Shown here piece by piece: positions 12,504 to 22,679 of a stretch of DNA of 64,000 bases. Numbering within the stretch: the first letter of the stretch is position 1; each line of letters starts with the position of its first letter. The position numbers and the translations under genes were made by a program. Location of the stretch: contig NC_079881.1 in the NCBI RefSeq assembly GCF_029227915.1, positions 20,559,501-20,623,500 of the forward strand, written 5' to 3'. This DNA is from Hydractinia symbiolongicarpus (Eukaryota; Cnidaria; Hydrozoa; Anthoathecata; Hydractiniidae). A model generated the notes under the pieces. That model saw nothing but the letters and a program-made list of their open reading frames with translations, ran no database searches and was not told the DNA's origin.

Positions 12504-12722
12504 CTAAAATTCAGCCCAGAGAAGTCCGAAAAAACATTTTTTTAAACATTCATTCCATAAACAACTGACTAAAACCCCACAAATAATAAACTGAGAGTAC
12601 AACGACAAAATAGCACTTTCCTTCAAGAGGGTACTAATGAGCCGCAAACGCTCGCATATATACGAGCAAGTTTGAGTGACTTTTTGAATTAAATTGCGGT
12701 TGTCCGCCAAAGCCGCTTGCAT
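12504..12722 (-). CDS. Possible first coding exon of an unidentified gene
   Basis: The ATG at 12722 opens MQAALADNRNLIQKVTQTC, an open frame running to about 12504. Its first ~35 codons are richer in G+C than the flanks and lack the AT-driven residues of random frames here. A plausible donor is CTC|GTATAT after the first ~20 codons, since the later part (LSLYSQFIICGVL...) looks intronic. Its ATG lies 33 bp from the opposite-strand ATG at 12755, suggesting a shared bidirectional promoter. Family not recognised; no downstream exon proven. Confidence 0.25.
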   Translation of the reverse strand: MQAALADNRNLIQKVTQTCSYICERLRLISTLLKESAILSLYSQFIICGVLVSCLWNECLKKCFFGLLWAEF

Positions 12723-12755
12723 TTTCCCGAAATGCAACACCTTGTAACATAAATA
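12700..12755. promoter_or_regulatory. Candidate bidirectional promoter between two ATGs
   Basis: Two open frames start head to head at 12722 (minus) and 12755 (plus), in a short pocket with GC-richer, CpG-containing sequence. No TATA box is seen. The claim depends on both starts being genuine. Confidence 0.2.
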
Positions 12756-12814
12756 TGGCGGACGACAGTTGCAAGAATACGTTTGAAGAGAAAGGAGTTC
12801 ATAAAGTTTTTATA
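12755..12814 (+). CDS. Possible start of a plus-strand gene (short first exon)
   Basis: ATGGCGGACGACAGTTGCAA in a good start context reads MADDSCKNTFEEKGVHK and then VFI before a stop. MADD/MAAA-type beginnings on ATGGCGG are typical of animal first exons. If real, the exon ends near CATAAA|GTTTTT (a weak donor), and the next exon would lie beyond the 13087-14966 transposon. Nothing identifies the product. Confidence 0.22.
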
Positions 12815-13086
12815 TAAGTTATTTATCAATTAAGTCTTATCAAAACTCATAAAAAACAGTTCTTTAAAGAACTTCGCTACCACATATATAGTTAGTTCAT
12901 TTTAATTTTTATATATATATACTTTTTCAAATAATTCTTCAAGAGTCATTTTTGGTGAATCTTTTTTTTAGGGGACATTGTTCGGGACTATCCGGGGTTT
13001 TTCGGGCAAATATATACCTGAATTTTTTTTAAAACGTCGAACTCGTCTAAAAACCCTCGTCTTCCTTCTTCTTGACAAAATTTAAA

Positions 13087-14966
13087 TTACGGAGTTTCAT
13101 ACCGCGCAGGTCTGGGCGCTAGCGAAGGGCTTTGTAGGGACAAATTTTTGGCTTGTTTTCATTTGTCTCGATATCCCAAATAACTTTCATGGTCAGTTTT
13201 TCACAACTATTCAGGTTAATGCTGCGGAAAGAGGCAGAGATGCAAAATCCTGCCTGATGTTTCTTCAACTAATTTTTTGCTTTAACTGACGTTTTGCTTT
13301 TTAATAACGCATTTAAATGGTGTTGCTTACCCTCTTTGTGGTATATTGACATGGGTAAGATATTGGAATCGAAGAAAACTTAAATTACTGACTTTTATAG
13401 AGAGGCAAGAGGAGACATATTGTTGATGTTGGTTTTAGGGGTCAGCTTCCTGTTGCAAGCTAGCTACATATACCATACATTTTGTGTTGTGAGGAAGAAA
13501 GTAATGGTTAAAAAGGAACACTATTCTATCATTATCAGTGCACTTTGGCAAGAAGACATGAAAATTACAGCTAGCTATAGAAAGACTTAGGAAATTTTTT
13601 ACAGTAAGCTAGCTAGCTATATATGGATCTGCAAGTTTGACATGGATTAACGTGGAAGAGCATTTAATAAAGGATTTATTTGCAAATTATAGCTAACTAG
13701 TTATGTAAAAAAGGGCACAGATGAAATCGAATAAAAATAAAATACACACTTCAATGACATAATCACTGGCTTTGACTTTTCGTTAGAAATTATTGTATAT
13801 AAATATTACGTAACTAGGTAGGAAGAGATATATAATAAGGGATAATATATATAATAGCATGTTACACTGTATTACTGTGTTCTTAATTTTGGTAAAATGC
13901 AAGAATAAATTTAGGCAAGGTCCACTTTTACAATTTTGTGATATCTATAGTAATTTTGGTACATTGACATAAGAAAAAATTGGCAACCGTAAATATTTGA
14001 CGAAAACAGTTAAAGTCACAAGTTTGTTTAAAAAGTTATTTTCCATTAAATTTGTTTATTTTAACCACAGTATAACTTTGTACTTTACAGATTAAAATTA
14101 TTCCAATGCAAAATTGAGGCGTAGCAATTTTTAAGGCTAAGTTGGTGTTCGAACTGCACTGTTTGATGTTTTTTGAAGTTAAGTGAGTGATATTAGAAAT
14201 GAGTTTTTATGATCCTATTTTTAGCATATGGGCACTTGCCCACCTATATATCTGATTACTGTATGAATAAGGCTACAATATATATGAGTGACCCAGTGTG
14301 ACCCCCAGCTAACAAAAACTACAAGACAGATACAGCCAGCTTTTTGACATTTTTTAATTTGGTTTATAAAAAATGCAGGTAACTCCGCCTTGGTTAGTTA
14401 AATAAAGTTTCTAGCAAACACAAAATAAGAAATTTTGGAATCGTTTTTTAATATTATAGCTAGCTAGGTATCTGTTTAATGAGCATGAAACTATTAGTTT
14501 AGAAAAAAACCCATTGTCTTCTTTACTTGTGTTTAAGGAGCTACATTATTTTGGCTGATCTAGTAGCTATATAAATCTTGAATGACATAATAGCAATTCC
14601 TCTTTGATCAGCACTGTCATATTATTAAGACAATATAAAACTTGTGATGTAACTAGCTACCAAAATAAGATTTCTTTCTCTTTTGACTGCCAACTTTTCA
14701 TGATGAGTGTACCCCACAACTTGAAGCAATTAAATTAATAACCAAGTTTAGGTCTTGAACTTTCATAATATACAATCTTATGTCAATACTGAGTATCCTT
14801 CCTTTAAATAATTGTAAAATCAATATATCGCACCAGTTTAAAAAGTGAAAATACAAAGGAAAAAGTGAATAATTCAATAATGCCTTACGCTCTGCGGGGG
14901 ATATAAAAATTTGTCCCTACAAGCGCTTCGCTAGTACCCACACCTGCGCGGTATGAAACTCCGTAA
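13087..14966. mobile_element. Non-autonomous DNA transposon, 1.88 kb, ~62-bp TIRs
   Basis: The left terminus TTACGGAGTTTCATACCGCG continues CAGGTCTGGGCGCTAGCGAA. The right terminus is the reverse complement with about five differences, extending to TTGTAGGGACAAATTTTT. TA dinucleotides sit symmetrically at both ends, compatible with a TA target site, but the ends do not look like classical Tc1/mariner. The interior has TAGC clusters and no transposase frame. It lies between the 12755 start and the 14967 exon-like stretch, so it may occupy an intron. Confidence 0.8.
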
Positions 14967-15144
14967 TGACAACAATATCAGCTCGCACATGTTGCATTTC
15001 GGGGGCAATTCGGGCAATGAAAATATATATAGTGAATTTTATGCAATGGTTAAACGCATGCAGGCAGTGGACAAGGAACTGTTGGCCCAGGAGTATTGTT
15101 TTGGTACAAGAAACGTCAATTCGGGCATTTGGGTTGTATTTTAA
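14967..15144 (+). CDS. Exon-like open frame of unknown gene upstream of ZFAND1
   Basis: The frame reads MLHFGGNSGNENIYSEFYAM then VKRMQAVDKELLAQEYCFG and ends at a TAA at 15142-15144. Composition is clearly more coding-like than its surroundings (GGG, GGC, CTG, CAG codons). A possible donor, TTTTG|GTACAAG, lies after ...QEYCFG. It begins right at the right terminus of the 13087-14966 element, so any upstream part is interrupted. It may be a separate short gene or an exon read with 12755. Confidence 0.3.
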
Positions 15145-15313
15145 GTTAGATGTTTCTAATTTTTTCTGTTAAGATCCAGATTAAAAATATTCTTCTAATC
15201 AGTATCTCTAGCGGCACATAATTCCTGAACGGCCCAACACCATATTATTTAACTTTGTTTGTGATTTATGTAAAGTGAAGTAATATATATATTTTATAGA
15301 TATAAAAATCAAA

Positions 15314-16072
15314 ATGGAGTTTCCAGATTTAGGTAGTCAATGTGCATTCTTGGATTGCAAGCAACTGGATTTTTTGCCTGTCGAATGCAATAAATGTAAG
15401 TTGTTGTTTTGTACAAACCATTCCGTTGATTACCAACATAACTGTAGCCAACTTAACAAAGTATCACACATAGTTGAATGGAACGAAGCCTCTGGTTCAC
15501 CGAAATCTTATAAGTGTTTTCTTTCGAATTGTAGAGGAAGAGAATTGACTCCAGTTGTTTGTGAAAAATGTGTCAAACAATTTTGTTTAAAACACCGCCT
15601 TCCGCATGATCATTCTTGTCCAAGTGTGCAAAAAGTTTTAACTAACAGCCTGACTCCAAAGGAGAAGGTTGCTAAGATTATTGGTAAAGAACTCAGTAAA
15701 GAAAAACCCAGTGGAAGGACTGGTAGAAGATCAACTAATACATCTTCCAAAGTTGTTGAAATGAAGCTGAAAATGAAAGCAAAAGGCGAGAGCAAAGTAC
15801 CAGTCATCGAAAGAACTTATGTAAACGTTCATGTCGCTGACGAGACAATCCCAATGTTTTTTAGTCATGAACACACCATAGGTAAAATTATTGATTTACT
15901 TGCAAAAGAATGCAGTTTAAAAAATGAAAACCATGTGACGAAATCGCCAAAAATTCGGATATTTGATGGTAATAACGTCATCATTCCAACAGATTTAAAG
16001 CTTTCTGAAGTGCTTAGTAGTAGTGCATATGATGTGATCAAGTTTGGAGATATTTTTGTCAAGTATATTTAG
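15314..16072 (+). CDS. ZFAND1: AN1-type zinc finger protein 1 (ZFAND1-like), complete, single exon
   Basis: 252 residues, close to the ~268 of human ZFAND1. Two AN1 zinc fingers come first: ligands C10, C15, C25, C28, C33, H36, H42, C44, then C68, C73, C83, C86, C91, H94, H100, C102. A basic linker follows with TPKEKVAKIIGKEL and the family-typical KVVEMKLKMKAKG, then a C-terminal ubiquitin-like fold from about 165 (ERTYVNVHVADETIPMFFSH...). In yeast and human, ZFAND1/Cuz1 recruits p97/VCP and the proteasome to arsenite-induced stress granules; that role is family knowledge. The start is the first ATG (AATCAAAATGG), with a possible 5' UTR intron acceptor (TTTTATAG) 20 bp upstream. The gene is intronless here. 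An AATAAA signal sits at 16076. Confidence 0.93.
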   Translation: MEFPDLGSQCAFLDCKQLDFLPVECNKCKLLFCTNHSVDYQHNCSQLNKVSHIVEWNEASGSPKSYKCFLSNCRGRELTPVVCEKCVKQFCLKHRLPHDHSCPSVQKVLTNSLTPKEKVAKIIGKELSKEKPSGRTGRRSTNTSSKVVEMKLKMKAKGESKVPVIERTYVNVHVADETIPMFFSHEHTIGKIIDLLAKECSLKNENHVTKSPKIRIFDGNNVIIPTDLKLSEVLSSSAYDVIKFGDIFVKYI

Positions 16073-16075
16073 ACA

Positions 16076-16081
16076 AATAAA
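16076..16081 (+). terminator. Polyadenylation signal of ZFAND1
   Basis: AATAAA four bases after the TAG stop, followed by AT-rich sequence. A very short 3' UTR is implied if this signal is used. Confidence 0.55.
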
Positions 16082-17577
16082 CTGTTATATTTATTTTAAA
16101 ACTGGTCACTCGCAAAGTGAAAATTAACTTGTTCTAATTATAATATATGGTCATTTTCGTAACTTTGTGTTTATTACATTATTGAGTCATCTTTAGTTAA
16201 TTTAAAAATATGTACAAGTCTATTTTATAAGCTGATGTAATATCAAATGGCATTAAAAAAGTTGCTATAGCAAAAATTAAAATAATTACAATATAAAATA
16301 AAAAGATTATTTATATAAAATAAGGGTAAAATTAAAATGCCTACGTGAGCATATGATTATAATAAATTAGCAAAAAAACTGTGAATACTAAAGACTAAAG
16401 GAGTGGCCTGAATATGTTATCCTGATATATAAAATTATACTTACCCGTTTACACACAAATGGTAGTAACCAGGCTCCTAACCTGTTTGTGCTTTCTCCCA
16501 TCTGATGTTTAAAGCTTATTTTACTCGCAAATCATATTTAGATGAAGCGGAATCTAAAATCGAAAAATAGTTTTCATTACATGCTCTTTTACACTCATCT
16601 GCAGTCAATAAATGTTTGTGGATATGTGATTGTTTATCACTGCATGTCTTGCAAACTGAAAAAGTTTGTCCTTTTCTTCAAAATAATAATTTCACTGAGT
16701 TAATTGCTATTTATATATCCGTGTTTTTAGATAATTTTGTTGGTTCTAGTATTGTGAGTTAACGAATTCAAATGTTTTTTATTTCTAATAAAACGTCAGG
16801 TTACCTTTTGACATTTACAATGTGTAGCAAAAATAGATATTTGCTTGAAGTGTTAAATTGCCCTGGTAAGGGCTGGATTAGGATTTAGAGGGTGTTTTGT
16901 CAAAAAATAAAGTTTTCAACTATATGTTGAAGATATTTTGGCGTAGAGAAAATGCAGCGAGATTGGCCAGTAGTGTCAAAATTCGCTAAATTTAATTCAC
17001 ATTAAATTTCAATTATTTAAAAGTTCGTCAAATTAAATCCACAATAAAAGTAAGAATAAAATAAAGATCAAATAAACTTCAATCAAGTTAAATATGATTG
17101 CATGTATTTCGAAAATATAATTTTATGGTTACAAACACGATTTATAGTGTGATTAAAAGATTTTTTCCGGCACCAAGAATGACCTGATTTTCAAAAAAAA
17201 ATGATACCATTTGTCAATACTCGCTAAATTTGACTAATTTCCGCGGTTCAACAAAAAATCTACTTCGTGCTTGCTAGTTTTCGCACAAGTTCAAATTTTC
17301 TCGCAAATTACAAGAAAACATGCCAGAATTCAGGATTTTAGACAAAATATAGATTCCCTGAAATAAAGGACTTGTTTAAGGTTATTTTTTGCATAATCTC
17401 TACTAAATGTTGCGCATTTAACGAATTATTTTGCGTGATTACGCAATGGGAATAAAGACAATCCACATTAAATTCAGCAGTATTTTTAATTAACCAAATA
17501 CACTTCACGCCTATAATCCCCTTTTGTTATTAATTTGATGCAAAATTCTCTAATTTTGAGGTTACCCAACAAAACAG
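16082..17577. other. Mostly non-coding; palindromic fragments
   Basis: One possible minus-strand exon lies at 16445-16501 (listed separately). Stretches at 16975-17045 and 17205-17300 share a TTCGCTAAATTTAATTC-like motif in both orientations, probably a worn MITE. Confidence 0.4.
16445..16501 (-). CDS. Possible first coding exon, unidentified minus-strand gene
   Basis: The ATG at 16501 opens 19 codons (MGESTNRLGAWLLPFVCKR) that end exactly at a strong donor, CGG|GTAAGTA. The bases before the ATG (AAACATCAG) could also be an acceptor. No matching downstream exon was proven; it would have to lie within or beyond ZFAND1 on the other strand. Confidence 0.28.
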
Positions 17578-17665
17578 ACCTCGGAGAGTCACAATGGAGA
17601 TTCGAAATATCGTACAAAAGTATTGTCTATAGCAGAAGGGGGATTGCCAATTGGAACTAAACAAG
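17578..17665 (+). CDS. Internal exon of an unidentified plus-strand gene
   Basis: 88 bp bounded by an acceptor (CAAAACAG) and a donor (CAAG|GTAATT), open throughout: TSESHNGDSKYRTK then VLSIAEGGLPIGTKQ, leaving phase 1. Composition is coding-like. I could not find neighbouring exons with matching phase; the 18756 candidate does not join directly, because its upstream frame has a stop. Family unknown. Confidence 0.35.
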
Positions 17666-18203
17666 GTAATTAGGCCGTCGTTCTGTCGTCAATCCCTTTT
17701 CTGTTTGTGTGTACCTTAATTCATAAAATTTTTGCATGAGTTTAAATTTCGAGTATTTTTTTTCGCGCATTTAATTATCTCGCACCTAGGCTTTGCGCAC
17801 TACTACGGCGAGATATTCTCCATAAATAGCTTTGTGTATCCTGAATATATTGCACTATATATTGCAATATATTGCGTGGCTTTTTTTGCATGTGCGCGAA
17901 AATTTCATAAAGTGAACTCAGTTCTTAGTCGCTGGATTTCTTTTCACATACAAAATGGAAAACTAAATATAGAAAATATATTAGCACGTGATTTGCTTTA
18001 GTAATTTTTTTGACGCCACCTGATTCGATATCTTTTGAAGCCATTTGAGATCCTGCGACAAAAAGCACCAAGTGTGAGAAAAGAAAGAAGGTTACTAAAA
18101 AAGCATTTCTTTATGCAACTAAACTTTGCGGATTTGAGATAGCCTCGTAAATTTACATTTTAAAGCCTCTTGAAGTCACTAACGACTGATTCATTGTCTT
18201 CCA

Positions 18204-18227
18204 CCCCCCCCCCCCCCCCCCCCCCCC
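18204..18227. repeat. Poly(C) tract of 24 bases
   Basis: Uninterrupted run of 24 C on the plus strand. The length is prone to sequencing and replication slippage, so the true length may differ. Confidence 0.9.
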
Positions 18228-18755
18228 ATGGTCATAATATGTTCAAAGATCAAATAGAAGTGTAGTTTTGCTAGCTAGCTAAAAGGCCACATGATTTACA
18301 GGCTTTGTAATTAACTCATTTTTACTGCGTGGTGGCTGGTTATGAATTTGACATAGCAGTTAAAGACTTTTTGATTACACATAGACAACATAAAACTGCA
18401 CGAAGGTTCATACTGGTGTGGAGTAATGTGCTGACATATACTTTTTATTTTTTATCAATTTATATTTCGGTAAGATAATGTATTCAGCTATTTTAATTTG
18501 TCGTTGGGCAGAGCTAAGAGCTAAGGGTGTGCCCTAATACAATCGTTTATAGAAGAGCCCCTGTTTAAAATTTGCAGAAATAACAATAAGCAAAGGTTAC
18601 TTTATAATTTAGGCGCGAGATTTTAAAAATTTCGTTTACAAAATTGAATTTGAAAAAAATGCAGCAACCTACAGATCGACAACGGATGATTTCAATAAAA
18701 ACTACTCAAATGTCTCTCCTTTTCTCTTTAGAACTGCTTGGTTAGGGTTAATAAA

Positions 18756-18902
18756 ATGTCACGTGAGGATTTAAATGCCCTAAGCAGAGTTAAATTAGTT
18801 GGAAAGAATCTAGAAAAGAGGGCAGAAGCGGTTATAGGCGTTGTTATGTTACGTGTGTATTTCTGTATTTGTATATTTGTATATTGTGTATTTCTGTATT
18901 AG
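18756..18902 (+). CDS. Possible short CDS or first exon
   Basis: An acceptor (CTCTTTAG, 18724-18731) is followed by ATAAAATGTCACG. The frame begins MSREDLNALSRVKLVGKNL, then EKRAEAVIG, and becomes low-complexity after about 30 codons, so a donor probably lies near 18831-18855 (a GTGTGT-like site is present). No family recognised. Its position between 17578 and the glycine-rich gene fits a 5' UTR-intron gene structure. Confidence 0.28.
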   Translation: MSREDLNALSRVKLVGKNLEKRAEAVIGVVMLRVYFCICIFVYCVFLY

Positions 18903-19796
18903 GTATTTCTTATTTTTTTTTTACCTTAAGTAAAAAAAACAGGCATAATAAAACCAGATCCTTTATCATCAGATTTATTATCAGATCCAGTCAAGAATAA
19001 TAAACTTCCAGCAGAAAGCAAATTTTCAACTATTTTTTAGTTATATTATGGTGGTAAAAAGTGTCACGTTTGAACACTTAAACTGAATATATCTCAGTAT
19101 GCGTTTTACAACATGCAAGTTTTAATTTTGATGAAATTTACCTTTTATCTAAACCTTTTTTAGTTTTATCGCAAAAGGAAGAAAATTTTGACAAACAGGC
19201 ATATCAAAATACTTTAGGAATTGCCTGTTTCATCAAAGTTTTGGGTATTTTCAAGATCAATAACGTTAAATGTCCGTCTTCCTACTTGTACAATCACAGG
19301 GAAGATACCATCAGTTCCCTTGTTCAATTAGTAGATTACACCCCTTTCGATAACACTCGTTTCTAAATGGACATATGAATTCACTATACAATATTCTAAT
19401 CAGGATACATGAAAAATATTGTTGTTGTACATAATGCATCTGAACTCATTAAAGTAACACAGTTTTTTTGGGTAGTTAATGTTGCAAAAATATTTTAACA
19501 CATTACAAGTAACACAAGATATATATGACAACAACGTAGGTATCAGGCACAAAATTTAGAAATCAAGAAAAAAATAAAAACAATAGCAAGAGCATCATCA
19601 TGGTGATCTTGAAAAAAAAGAAAAGAAAGGAAATGATCGTGTTAATTTTGAAAAGAAGGAAATTAAAAACTTAAAAGGAATTCACCTAATCAAGATCATC
19701 AAGATTGCGGGTATTTCCAACACTTTTACATGTCCTTCTTCGTGTGCATAAAAGACATTTTTTAATTTACTATCAACAAAAAAAATTTTTTTGCTC
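18903..19796. other. No gene seen
   Basis: AT-rich. Two diverged copies of a segment containing CAAGATCA...GTCCTTCTTC lie at about 19250-19290 and 19690-19740, marking an old duplication. Nothing coding. Confidence 0.4.
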
Positions 19797-19920
19797 AAGA
19801 AAGTCATATCGACGAAAGGATACCTTGCTCAAGAAAATCATCTAAGCGAAACAATATTTTGATCAAGAAAATCATCTAAGCGAAACAATATTTTGATCAA
19901 GAAAAGCATCGCAACAGAAC
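19797..19920. repeat. 34-bp tandem repeat, ~3.5 copies
   Basis: The unit AAGAAAATCATCTAAGCGAA continuing with ACAATATTTTGATC is present twice perfectly (19831-19864, 19865-19898). A diverged copy precedes it (19797-19830) and a partial copy follows. Confidence 0.85.
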
Positions 19921-20244
19921 CGCGTGGCCTCGCACTTTTCATGTAGGTATATATCTTGCTGAGGCAAAGCGAGTAATAATTTTTTTCTGCGAATTTCAAA
20001 CGAGTGTTAACGATCAATTATTTTTAGCGTTCCTACCTTAAAATGATCATCACGTATTACAATACCCCACTGATGCTTATGTTAATTTATGTTATATATA
20101 ATATTCAATATTTATTAATATACACTTAGGATCTGGTCGACTGTTAGGGAGCATTCAATTTGATCCAAGTAAAGAAAACAATTTATCAAATGCTTTTTTA
20201 TTTTAGATTTGTGACTTGTTGTTTCCTACTGCACTGAAACGACC

Positions 20245-20536
20245 ATGGGTGGATGTTTATCTACAGGCTCTGGCAGAGGTGGGGGTAAGGTTTTCGTTTC
20301 AGTTTCATAATGACTCTATTGTTTGATCCAAGAAAATCAATAACGAGGTTGTTAAATTTTTCATCGACTAAAATTATTATTTCATTGTAGGGTATGGAGG
20401 TGGAGGTGGCGGTGGAGGCGGAGGCGGAGGTGGAGGTGGTTGTGGTGGTGGTGGTGGTGGTGGGTGTGGAGGAGGCGGCTTTTATGCGCGATTATTTGAC
20501 GGTGGATGCGAAAGACGTGGCTGGAGAATTCTTTGA
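20245..20536 (+). CDS. Small glycine-rich protein with N-myristoylation/palmitoylation signature, two exons
   Basis: Exon 1 is 20245-20284 (ATG in an ideal GACCATGG context; donor GGGG|GTAAGG); exon 2 is 20391-20536 (acceptor TTCATTGTAG). Joined, they encode 61 residues. The N-terminus MGGCLSTGSGRGG fits the myristoylation consensus (Gly2 with Ser6) and has Cys4 placed for palmitoylation, as in Src-family SH4 regions or G-alpha. A ~30-residue poly-glycine stretch with two Cys follows, then a non-repetitive tail ending FYARLFDGGCERRGWRIL. Four Cys in total. An acceptor (TATTTTAG) 23 bp before the ATG suggests a 5' UTR intron or trans-spliced leader; AATAAA follows at about 20610. Inferred role: membrane-anchored or cuticle/matrix peptide. 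The GGN-codon tract could still be a chance microsatellite, but both splice sites, the stop and the AATAAA argue for a gene. Confidence 0.6.
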
Positions 20537-20713
20537 CGATTATAAAAATTTTTGTAAATAATCTTGTATGAAGTGATAACGTTTTGCAATTTTTTTGTAA
20601 ATTCGAGAATAAAGTGTGCTCTTGTAAAGAGCGTATTTAAAAATATTTGAAAAACAGTGGCACTTACTGGAATGTAGAAAATTAATTATTGATACACATG
20701 TTGATTTACATTA

Positions 20714-20862
20714 TCTATATTATAATACCCGTATACGTCTGTCCGTCCGTCCGCCTGCCTGTCACGCAAAATGGTACATTAGCTGCGCAGGTGGCGAGAC
20801 GCACGCAATGCGGTATAAAAAGGACTGGCGACCCGTGGATTTTTTCACGGGCTAACGACTAA
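20714..20862 (+). mobile_element. Mini-Helitron copy 1 (149 bp)
   Basis: Begins TCTATATTATAATACCCGTA and ends with hairpin CCCGTGGA/TTCACGGG, then CTAACGACTAA before a T. It sits between A and T. This is the 5'-TC...hairpin...CTRR-3' layout of Helitrons. A CTGTCCGTCCGTC tetranucleotide run follows the 5' end. No coding capacity. Confidence 0.8.
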
Positions 20863-21258
20863 TGTGCATAAAATTTTCATGCAACTAAGAAACATAACTT
20901 TCTGCATTCATTACATAAACATTATAACTACGAAACCTTCGTTGGTCGTTTGAAAATTTTATTATTCTCTTTTTCTGTGTAACCAAACCACGTTTCATAA
21001 TAGTAGCTCGATAACATTAGATGTGCCATTTATTTTTTGCATGGCTTACAATAAAAGAAATGTCACAAAAGAAATGTCTTTCTTTTTTGATATGTTTTTT
21101 GGTTATAAAGCTACGTTTTGTCATCCGCTACCACGCCGCCATTTTTAATACTTGTGCCTTGATTATCTGCCTTTCATGGTCACATTTGCTTAAATTAAAA
21201 AGCCAACTTGCATTTTATCTACAACATCTTGCGTTCAGCCACTAATCGCAAGTAAGAA
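20863..21258. other. No supported gene
   Basis: Open frames here start at chance ATGs in AT-rich sequence and show no splice sites or family motif. Confidence 0.4.
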
Positions 21259-21624
21259 ATGATAAACAACAAAATTTTGCTAAAACCAAACACTCATTTG
21301 GCCACTTACAAACATTCCCAAGCATTAGTGTTAAAAAAAGATTTTTATCTTCGTAATGTTTCGTTTTTATGTTCCCCAAAAACTTTTTTGTTAATGGGGC
21401 TACGGAATGGTTCTTGGTTTTCGACTTCACAGACTTACACGAAAGTTGAGCTAATAGGGTTGGATAAGTTTATAATCACTGGGGACAAAAACAACAACTT
21501 AAATCATCTTAACTATCATATTGAGCCACCAAGTATAACTGAAAATGACAAAAAAATTCCCTACTTATATTGGATGTCCATACGATATAAGTACTTACAA
21601 TGTTCAAATTTTCTAATAAAATAA
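21259..21624 (+). pseudogene. Retroelement reverse-transcriptase N-terminal fragment (probable)
   Basis: A 121-codon frame ending NDKKIPYLYWMSIRYKYLQC, which resembles the conserved (K)IPxLYWxPKLHKxPYKxR segment ahead of RT motif 1 in Penelope-like and some LINE elements, with the PKLHK box altered. The preceding GLDKFIITGDKNNNLNHL also fits that region. No RT catalytic motifs remain; it stops at TAA directly after the box. Read as a truncated retroelement, not a host gene. Confidence 0.4.
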
Positions 21625-22679
21625 ACTTCAAACCTTTTGAACTAGTTAGCTAGCCATATACTTTTAAATTTTTCATAGAAAACAAAAACATATAAGTTTA
21701 TTGTATATAAAGCCAGTCTAAGCAAAAAAAAATGACCTTAAAATCTGTTGGGATGCATCTTATATATTAATTCCCTGGCGTGAGTAAAACTGTGAGTCCA
21801 CGACACGGAAATCACGGGTCACTTTCTTATGACGTGGCTGTACACTAAAATTTAACTAAAAAGATTAGGGATGTACTTCATAGAAATCGCACATAAGGTG
21901 TAAATATATAACCCGCTGCTAATAACGATATAAATATATATATACCCTTATGCCAAAAAACTCTATGTTAGCATATATATATATAGGTATCGCTACATAT
22001 GAAACGGTATTAGATATTCACAAAGCATACGGACTGTTAAATGAAGTTCCTAGCATAAAACGGAAAATGTGTTTACGAAAAAGATGGCTGTTCTTTTTGA
22101 GTATTCTCTACTCTTTCATTTAAAATAAATCTTTAAAAAAACATTTGAAGAAGAGCATGGTTTTATAAATTAATCATAGCAAGGTTCTGTAAGGTTTTTT
22201 CATGTTTTATGTTCAGTTTTGATTATATTATTGTTGCCAGACATGTTTTATAGCTAGCATCATAAAAAGCCAACCACCACCAACAACTAGCTAGCTAGCT
22301 AGGAATATATATATATATATATGTAGCCATGTTCTTTATACCTAGCTAAGTCTCCAGTTTATATTTAAGTGGCTAGCTATTAGCTGCTGTAGCTAGCTAA
22401 TGCTAGCTTTAAACTAAAGATTCCCAGTATATATATTCCCACAAAACCCATCAAACGTTATTAACCCTGAAAATTTTAAACATTTTCCTGGTTTTTTTTT
22501 GGTTTGCGAAGTTCTTTTCCTCCAAATATTCTGAAAATAAAGTTCAGAAATTACTTATTTTTAAAATGTAAATTTAATTTGTTTCAAATTGTGGTTTTGA
22601 CATTTTCATGTAAGAATTTGTGGGCAAAAACCTTAATCAGCATGCTAAAAGAACTGAATTTAGAATTACTAAACACAAC

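Noticed and set aside
12304-12507. Plus-strand open frame with a signal-peptide-like start
   Set aside because: It begins at TTG, not ATG; no acceptor or donor fits, and composition matches the flanks.
14954-14987. ATG near the end of the inverted repeat as the start of the downstream exon
   Set aside because: This ATG lies inside the transposon terminus; using it as a host start would be coincidence.
15610-16062. Two minus-strand open frames over ZFAND1
   Set aside because: Antisense shadows of the AN1 gene.
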